Shown in pieces: positions 32,259-36,916 of a DNA stretch of 36,916 nucleotides (position 1 is the stretch's first letter; each line of letters begins with the position of its first letter). The translations under genes were made by a program, and so were the position numbers. The notes under the pieces were generated by a model. That model was not told the origin of the DNA, did not search any database, and was given only the letters and a program-made list of their open reading frames with translations. The stretch is from an uncultured Oscillospiraceae bacterium (GTDB taxonomy: Bacteria; Bacillota; Clostridia; Oscillospirales; Oscillospiraceae): NCBI GenBank assembly GCA_910587395.1, contig CAJULJ010000031.1, positions 1 through 36,916 on the forward strand. The letters are read 5' to 3'.

Positions 32259-32290
32259 CCTTTCACTTTCAAGAAAAAGAAGAAGGCCCT
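32259..32290. repeat. A/T-rich imperfect palindrome, right side of accessory island
   Basis: On the minus strand, immediately after the asd stop codon, AGGGCCTTCTTCTTTTTC is followed by TTGAAAGTGAAAGG, an imperfect palindrome. It resembles the sequence at 30914-30947 in inverted orientation, starting with the same GGGCCTTC. It may serve as a weak terminator for asd. Confidence 0.55.
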
Positions 32291-33376
32291 TTACCTGCGC
32301 TCGATATATCCCTCCGCGCACAGCAGCTCGGCCAGCTCCACGCCGCCGCCCGCCGCGCCCCGCAGGGTGTTGTGGGACAGGGAGACGAACTTGTAATCAT
32401 ACTGGGTGTCCGGGCGCAGGCGGCCGATGGAGACGGCCATGCCGCCCTCCAAATCCCGGTCCAGCTTGGCCTGGGGCCGGTCGGGCTCCTCGAAGTAGTT
32501 CAGGAACTGCTTGGGGGCGGTGGGCAGATTCAGTTCCTGGGCGCGGCCCCTGAAGCTCTTCCACGCCTCCTTCATCTGCTCCATGGTGGGCTTGTTCTTA
32601 AAGGTGACGAAGGCGGCGGCGGTGTGGCCGTTGGACACCGGCACCCGCAGGCATTGAGCGGTGATGGAGGTGCCCCCGGCGTTGACGATGACGCCGTTCT
32701 CCACACGGCCCCAGACCTTCAGCGGCTCCTGCTCGCTCTTTTCCTCCTCACCGCCGATGTAGGGGATCAGGTTATCCACCATCTCGGGCCAGGTGGCAAA
32801 GGTCTTGCCCGCGCCGGAGATGGCCTGATAGGTGCACACCAGCACTTTTTCAATGCCGAACTGGCGCAGAGGAGACAGGGCGGGGACGTAGCTCTGGATG
32901 GAGCAGTTGGACTTGACGGCGATGAAGCCCCGCTTGGTGCCCAGGCGCAGGCGCTGGGCCTTGATGACCTCGATGTGCTCCGGGTTCACCTCGGGGATGA
33001 CCATGGGCACGTCGGGGGTCCAGCGGTGGGCGGAGTTGTTGGAGACCACCGGGCACTCGTGCCGGGCATACTCCTCCTCCAGGGCTTTGATCTCATCCTT
33101 TTTCATATCCACGGCGGAGAACACAAAATCCACCTGGGAGGCGATTTGGTCCACGTCGTCCTGTGCGCTGAGCAGCACCAGGTCCTTGGCCTCGGCGGGG
33201 ATGGGCGTGTCCATGGCCCAGCGCTCTCCCACTGCGTCCTCATACCGCCTGCCTGCGGAGCGGGGGCTTGCGGCCACCACTGTGAGCTGGAACCAGGGAT
33301 GATTCTCCAGCAGGGTGACAAACCGCTGGCCCACCATGCCGGTGGCGCCGATGACGCCGACTTTATACTTTTCCAT
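32291..33376 (-). CDS. asd: Aspartate-semialdehyde dehydrogenase (archaeal/fungal-type)
   Basis: Asd reduces aspartyl phosphate to aspartate semialdehyde with NADPH, feeding DapA and the threonine/methionine branch. The 361-residue protein has VGVIGATGMVGQRFVTLLE, SAVDMKKDEI, NNSAHRW, the catalytic Cys158 in KSNCSIQSYVPAL, and RVPVSNGHTAAAFV. The SNCS active site and RVPVSNGHT block resemble the form found in archaea and yeast Hom2, not the usual bacterial enzyme. It heads the minus-strand run asd-GNAT-DUF1648-dapA-dapB-small gene; the island probably interrupts an older asd-dapA-dapB operon. Confidence 0.96.
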   Translation of the reverse strand: MEKYKVGVIGATGMVGQRFVTLLENHPWFQLTVVAASPRSAGRRYEDAVGERWAMDTPIPAEAKDLVLLSAQDDVDQIASQVDFVFSAVDMKKDEIKALEEEYARHECPVVSNNSAHRWTPDVPMVIPEVNPEHIEVIKAQRLRLGTKRGFIAVKSNCSIQSYVPALSPLRQFGIEKVLVCTYQAISGAGKTFATWPEMVDNLIPYIGGEEEKSEQEPLKVWGRVENGVIVNAGGTSITAQCLRVPVSNGHTAAAFVTFKNKPTMEQMKEAWKSFRGRAQELNLPTAPKQFLNYFEEPDRPQAKLDRDLEGGMAVSIGRLRPDTQYDYKFVSLSHNTLRGAAGGGVELAELLCAEGYIERR

Positions 33377-33446
33377 GCTTTTCTACCTCCAAATGCCGTC
33401 TGGGCCGGAGCAAATTTGGGGCTTGCGGCCTGACGGCGGATACGCT

Positions 33447-33475
33447 ATAATATGAATATTGTCGAAAGAAGTCCA
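33447..33475 (-). promoter_or_regulatory. Possible promoter for asd
   Basis: On the minus strand TGGACT (33470-33475) and TATTAT (33447-33452) are 17 bases apart, about 70 bases before asd. On the plus strand the same DNA reads TATAAT (33446-33451) with TTGCGG 17 bases upstream, and TTTACC (33487-33492) with TATCAC (33510-33515) is another candidate for the next gene. The 205-base divergent region holds nothing else I can name. Confidence 0.4.
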
Positions 33476-33581
33476 AAAATACACGCTTTACCCAGAGTGT
33501 AATGGTACCTATCACTATAACATTAACACGCTAAAGAGTCAATTTGGCGTTGCCACCTGAAGTGGAGAAATGGAGAAGCAA

Positions 33582-35339
33582 ATGAAGCGAAAATTCGTGC
33601 AAATTGCAGCGTTGTGTCTTGCAGCGGCCCTTTTTTTGTCCTCCGGCGGGGGGACGGCCTCCGCCGCGCCCGCAAGCTCCAGCGACCGCATTGTCCGCGT
33701 GGGCCTGCACCACGACGGCCCATATGGCACCGGATCTGTGGAGGGGCTGAACTTCCAGAATGAGGTGGGTTCCGGCTTCCGGTTCGGGTATTACGACAGC
33801 GCCAGCCGGTTTGTGGAGCTGGGTACCACGGTGCAGACAGCCATCTCCGTGGTGGAGACCATGAACGTCTGCTATGGCATCTATAACGGCTACTCCAGCT
33901 ACCACACGGCCATCACCACCAATGTGGCGGTGGGGGAGTACCACCTGGAGCTGCCCGGAACATACGCCTCCTTTGACCAGGCGCAGGGGCTGGCGTCCCA
34001 GCATCCCGGCGGCTTTGCGGCGTATATCGGCGGGACGTATCGTGCCCGGGTGGGCAACTATACCACCAGGGGTGGAGCGGAGACGGCCCAGAGCGCATTG
34101 GCCGCCCAAGGCGTGAGCACGACCATCGTGGGAACCTCCGCCTACGGCGTCAGCGTGGTGGCCACGGGCACCAACAACATCCTGTTCCAGTACGACGATC
34201 TGGGGCAGGGCACCGGCCTGGGGGTGGAGCCGGTCCAGAGCGGCGCGGAGAAATGCACCACCTGGAGCAAGAGCAAATTGTACAACGGCGGCTTCCGCTT
34301 TGAGCGCATCAACGGCGGTAAAATGACCGTGGTGAATCTGGTGAGCTTTGAGGAGTACATCGAGGGTGTGACCGCCACTGAGATGAGCAACAGCTGGCCC
34401 GTGGAAGCGCTGAAGGCCCAGGCGTTGGCGGCGCGCAGCTATTTTGTCACGCTGGGGACCAGCACACACAGCGCCGGACATTTCGACATCTGCGACAACC
34501 CCCATTGTCAGGCGTATGACGGGCAGACCAACGCGGGGAGCAACACCAGGGCCGCAGTGGAGCAGACTGCCGGGCTTGGGGTTTTCTACAACGGAAAACC
34601 AGCCCAGAGCTTCTATTACTCCAGCAACGGCGGGGCCAGCGAAAGCGTATCCAACGTGTGGGGAAGCAATCAGTCCCTGTACCCCTATCTGGTGGGCAAG
34701 GCGGACCCCTACGAACCCACCCTCAACCTGAAAAATACCTGGGAGCGGTCCTTTACCAGCGCCCAGATTATTTCCCGTGTGCTGGCGGGGAAAAATGTGA
34801 GCGCACCCATCGTGTCGGCGAAGATAACAGCCTACACGGACGTGGGCAACCCCAAGCTGATTACCTTTACCGACAGTGCCGGCAACAATTTCAGCGTAAG
34901 CGGGAGAACGGTGTACGGGAATCTGGGTCTGCCCTCCTTCCGCTTCGGTCTGGCGGGAAGCGAGGGGACCAGTCCGACCACGCCCGCCGCGCCCTCTGCC
35001 AGCGTATCCATCAACGGCGCCGCCACGGTGAACGGCACCGCTGGACTGTACACCATTGATGGCAATGGAAGCATCACCGCGTTGGGCGGTGACGTATATG
35101 TCATCACCGACAGCGGGACCTCGTTGCTGGGCCAGGGCGCAGACCAGAGCCAGAGCACTGGAAACAGCTGGAGCAGTTTTATGACAGCGGTGAACGGCAC
35201 CATCACCTTTGCGGGCCGGGGCTGGGGCCATAATATCGGCTTGAGCCAGTTTGGCGCGAAAGCCATGGCTGAGCAGGGGTATACTTATCAGCAGATCCTG
35301 CAATTCTACTATACTGGCGTTACGGTGGGATATGTGTGA
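33582..35339 (+). CDS. Secreted SpoIID/LytB-domain protein with a SPOR-like domain
   Basis: A 585-residue protein with a signal peptide (KFVQIAALCLAAALFLSS, cleavage near SAAP). Residues about 120-193 look like a SPOR domain (YRARVGNYTTRGGAETAQSA, then LAAQGVSTTIVG). The SpoIID/LytB domain follows, with the catalytic Glu267 in EGVTATEMSNSWPVEALKAQ, SNGGASESVSNVWG, and at the end GRGWGHNIGLSQFGAKAMAE. A Ser/Thr/Pro/Gly-rich insert (about 440-540) splits the SpoIID domain before its last motif. SpoIID is a lytic transglycosylase that cuts glycan strands stripped of peptides; SPOR domains bind the same stripped strands. Start: GGAGAAG precedes ATG 33582; ATG 33570 is the alternative. The larger size and lack of other engulfment genes nearby argue against calling it spoIID itself. 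Confidence 0.88.
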   Translation: MKRKFVQIAALCLAAALFLSSGGGTASAAPASSSDRIVRVGLHHDGPYGTGSVEGLNFQNEVGSGFRFGYYDSASRFVELGTTVQTAISVVETMNVCYGIYNGYSSYHTAITTNVAVGEYHLELPGTYASFDQAQGLASQHPGGFAAYIGGTYRARVGNYTTRGGAETAQSALAAQGVSTTIVGTSAYGVSVVATGTNNILFQYDDLGQGTGLGVEPVQSGAEKCTTWSKSKLYNGGFRFERINGGKMTVVNLVSFEEYIEGVTATEMSNSWPVEALKAQALAARSYFVTLGTSTHSAGHFDICDNPHCQAYDGQTNAGSNTRAAVEQTAGLGVFYNGKPAQSFYYSSNGGASESVSNVWGSNQSLYPYLVGKADPYEPTLNLKNTWERSFTSAQIISRVLAGKNVSAPIVSAKITAYTDVGNPKLITFTDSAGNNFSVSGRTVYGNLGLPSFRFGLAGSEGTSPTTPAAPSASVSINGAATVNGTAGLYTIDGNGSITALGGDVYVITDSGTSLLGQGADQSQSTGNSWSSFMTAVNGTITFAGRGWGHNIGLSQFGAKAMAEQGYTYQQILQFYYTGVTVGYV

Positions 35340-36370
35340 AAACTTCAGATTTTTATTTTGACCTGCCTCCCGAGCTGATCGCCCAGACGCCGCTGGAACG
35401 GCGGGACGCCTCCCGGCTGCTGGCGCTGGACAAGGCTGCGGGAAGGACCCGGCACATGTACTTTTACGATCTGCCCACGCTTCTGCGCCCCGGCGACTGT
35501 TTGGTGCTCAATGACAGCCGGGTGCTGCCTGCCCGGCTCATCGGCCGCAGGGCGGGGGGCGGCGCCTGTGAGGTGCTGCTGCTCATCGACCGGGGGGACA
35601 AGACGTGGGAGTGCTTGGTGCGTCCGGGTAAAAAACTGCGGCCCGGCGCGAAGATCACCTTTGGAGAGAACGAGCTCACGGCAGAGGTGGTGGGCGAGGT
35701 GGAGGGCGGCAACCGCCTGGTCCGCTTCGACTACCAGGGCATTTTCCTGGAGACGCTGGAACGGCTGGGTAAAATGCCCCTGCCTCCCTATATCAAGGCG
35801 GAGCTGGAGGATTCGGAGCGCTATCAGACGGTGTACTCCAAGGTGACGGGCTCCGCCGCCGCCCCTACAGCGGGCCTGCATTTTACCAAGGGACTGCTGG
35901 AGCAGGTCCAGGCCATGGGAGTGAAGGTCTGCTATGTGACGCTCCATGTGGGCCTGGGCACCTTCCGCCCGGTGAAGGCGGAGAATCTGGACGAGCACGA
36001 GATGCACTCGGAATACTGTGTCATCCCGCAGGAAACTGCCGATGCCGTCAATGAGACGAAGCGGCAGGGGGGACGGGTGATCTGCGTGGGCACCACCTCC
36101 TGCCGGACCATCGAAAGCTGGGCGGCGGAGGACGGTACACTGAGCGCGTCGGCGGGGTGGACCAACATTTTTATTTACCCCGGTTATCGATTCAAGGTGC
36201 TGGACGCCCTGATTACCAACTTTCATCTGCCGGAATCCACGCTCATCATGCTGGTGTCCGCCCTGGCAGGACGGGAGCATGTGCTGGCCGCCTATGAGGA
36301 GGCTGTGCGGGAAAAATACCGCTTTTTCTCCTTTGGCGACGCCATGTTTATTGCGGACGGCATTGAATAA
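35336..36370 (+). CDS. queA: S-adenosylmethionine:tRNA ribosyltransferase-isomerase
   Basis: QueA moves the ribosyl part of S-adenosylmethionine onto 7-aminomethyl-7-deazaguanine in tRNA to make epoxyqueuosine. The 344-residue protein has YFDLPPELIAQTPLERRDAS, LVLNDSRVLPARL, the motif GSAAAPTAGLHFT, VTLHVGLGTFRPVKAEN, ICVGTTSCRTIES and ALITNFHLPESTLIML. The start is GTG 35336, overlapping the stop of the SpoIID-like gene as GTGTGA, so the two are translated together. No tgt or queG is in view; tgt often follows queA in Firmicutes but here a terminator does. Confidence 0.97.
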   Translation: MKTSDFYFDLPPELIAQTPLERRDASRLLALDKAAGRTRHMYFYDLPTLLRPGDCLVLNDSRVLPARLIGRRAGGGACEVLLLIDRGDKTWECLVRPGKKLRPGAKITFGENELTAEVVGEVEGGNRLVRFDYQGIFLETLERLGKMPLPPYIKAELEDSERYQTVYSKVTGSAAAPTAGLHFTKGLLEQVQAMGVKVCYVTLHVGLGTFRPVKAENLDEHEMHSEYCVIPQETADAVNETKRQGGRVICVGTTSCRTIESWAAEDGTLSASAGWTNIFIYPGYRFKVLDALITNFHLPESTLIMLVSALAGREHVLAAYEEAVREKYRFFSFGDAMFIADGIE

Positions 36371-36376
36371 CAAAAT

Positions 36377-36412
36377 AAATCCCCGGGACCATCCAAGGTC
36401 CCGGGGATTTTT
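36377..36412. terminator. Bidirectional intrinsic terminator after queA
   Basis: AAATCCCCGGGACC (36377-36390) pairs perfectly with GGTCCCGGGGATTT (36397-36410) around ATCCAA, followed by T-rich sequence and preceded by A-rich sequence. It lies six bases after the queA stop, between converging queA and ilvD. Confidence 0.92.
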
Positions 36413-36493
36413 CAGGTCAGATAGCTTCGGCCTCGCCGCCGGGCGGAAACGCGAGATAACTGCCACGTTGGTGGCGAGCTAAAGCTCTTTTTG

Positions 36494-36532
36494 CCTACTT
36501 TTTCTCTCGAGAAAAAGTAGGTCGAGAAAAAG
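36494..36532. repeat. A/T-rich palindrome between queA and ilvD
   Basis: CCTACTTTTTCTC (36494-36506) is the exact reverse complement of GAGAAAAAGTAGG (36509-36521). TCGAGAAAAAG occurs at 36507-36517 and again at 36522-36532. It sits five bases after the ilvD stop on the minus strand and could end that gene. Its centre (TTTTTCTC-GAGAAAAA) resembles the palindromes at 30914 and 32259. Confidence 0.7.
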
Positions 36533-36536
36533 CAGA

Positions 36537-36916
36537 TTATTCGAGGACGGCGCCGCGGGCGGCGGAGGTGACCAGCTTGGCGTACCGGGCCAGATAGCCG
36601 GTCTTGATCTTCGGCTCGGGACACACCCATGCGGCCTTTCGGGTGGCGAGGACAGCATCATCGACAAGCAGCTCAATCTTGCAGGCGGGAATGTCAATGG
36701 CGATCTGGTCGCCCTCCTCCACAAATGCGATGGGTCCGCCCTGAGCGGCCTCGGGGCAGACGTGGCCGATGGACGCGCCGCGCGTCGCGCCGGAGAACCG
36801 CCCGTCGGTGATCAGAGCCACACTCTCGCCCAGCCCCATGCCGGAGATGGCGGAGGTGGGATTGAGCATCTCCCGCATGCCGGGGCCGCCCTTGGGGCCC
36901 TCATAGCGGATGACCA
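36537..36916 (-). CDS. ilvD: Dihydroxy-acid dehydratase, C-terminal part (cut by window edge)
   Basis: The minus-strand frame enters from the window edge and stops at 36537. The visible 125 residues include VIRYEGPKGGPGMREML, GLGESVALITDGRFSGATRG, IGHVCPEAAQGGPIAFVEEG and a C-terminal GYLARYAKLVTSAARGAV. These match the end of IlvD, the Fe-S dehydratase of valine, isoleucine and leucine synthesis. The related Edd is less likely given GHVCPEAAQGGPIA. The N-terminal cysteines that bind the cluster are outside the window. Confidence 0.95.
   Translation of the reverse strand, partial: VIRYEGPKGGPGMREMLNPTSAISGMGLGESVALITDGRFSGATRGASIGHVCPEAAQGGPIAFVEEGDQIAIDIPACKIELLVDDAVLATRKAAWVCPEPKIKTGYLARYAKLVTSAARGAVLE

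Noticed and set aside
32242..32260. tRNA 3' fragment (GGTTCGGG resembles a T arm)
   Set aside because: No matching acceptor stem or CCA end; better explained as one arm of the inverted repeat with 32211-32218.
32240..33433. Plus-strand frame of 397 codons opposite asd
   Set aside because: Antisense of a conserved gene, with no recognisable domain.
33377..33581. Lysine riboswitch ahead of asd or in front of dapA (30889-31048)
   Set aside because: No long paired leader or terminator of that kind was visible in either region.
1..36916. CRISPR array, phage genes, toxin-antitoxin or defence system
   Set aside because: No regularly spaced repeats, integrase, transposase or defence-type proteins were found; the lone DUF1648 protein has no partner toxin beside it.

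Overview
The window is GC-rich and almost fully coding. It looks like a chromosomal segment from a spore-forming member of the class Clostridia, most likely an Oscillospiraceae (Flavonifractor/Lawsonibacter-like) gut bacterium. The evidence is a complete spoIIIA operon behind a sigma-E-like promoter, the Bacillus-like gene order spoIIIA / yqhY / nusB / xseAB / ispA / dxs / tlyA / argR / recN, diaminopimelate synthesis through the DapL aminotransferase, a pyruvate phosphate dikinase, and strong G/C bias at third codon positions. The genus is an inference.

Positions 1-10944 form a nitrogen and lysine block. The 5' end of ppdK (minus strand) diverges from glnA. The glnA leader has a clear promoter followed by an intrinsic terminator, and glnA is followed by an ANTAR-domain RNA-binding regulator, so glnA is probably controlled by antitermination. 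Next come dapF, dapL and, after a very long hairpin, gltB-gltD. GlnA and GltBD turn ammonium into glutamate, which is the amino donor for DapL.

Positions 10959-15801 hold spoIIIAA to spoIIIAH, which build the mother-cell part of the channel linking mother cell and forespore. Positions 15819-27288 hold a housekeeping run, with many genes overlapping by 4-10 bases: yqhY, nusB, a TsaD/Kae1-like paralogue, xseA, xseB, ispA, a divergent-PAP2 protein, dxs, tlyA, nadK, argR, recN and a HAD phosphatase. Compared with Bacillus, accB-accC and folD are absent from this run, and the TsaD-like gene lies where folD would be. Next is tyrS under a tyrosine-specific T-box (specifier UAC).

Positions 28919-33376, all minus strand, contain asd, dapA, dapB and a small unknown gene. 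An A+T-rich island of about 1.3 kb, carrying a GNAT acetyltransferase and a DUF1648 membrane protein, separates asd from dapA. It is bracketed by related, inverted A/T-rich palindromes. With dapF and dapL, the window encodes the whole route from aspartyl phosphate to meso-diaminopimelate.

Positions 33582-36916 contain a secreted SpoIID/LytB protein with an apparent SPOR-like domain, queA, a strong terminator, another A/T palindrome, and the 3' end of ilvD (minus strand). I saw no tRNA, rRNA, CRISPR array, transposase or phage gene. I found no obviously new multi-gene system. The least explained items are the TsaD-like paralogue, the palindrome-bracketed island, the regulated glnA and gltB leaders, and the SPOR-SpoIID fusion.
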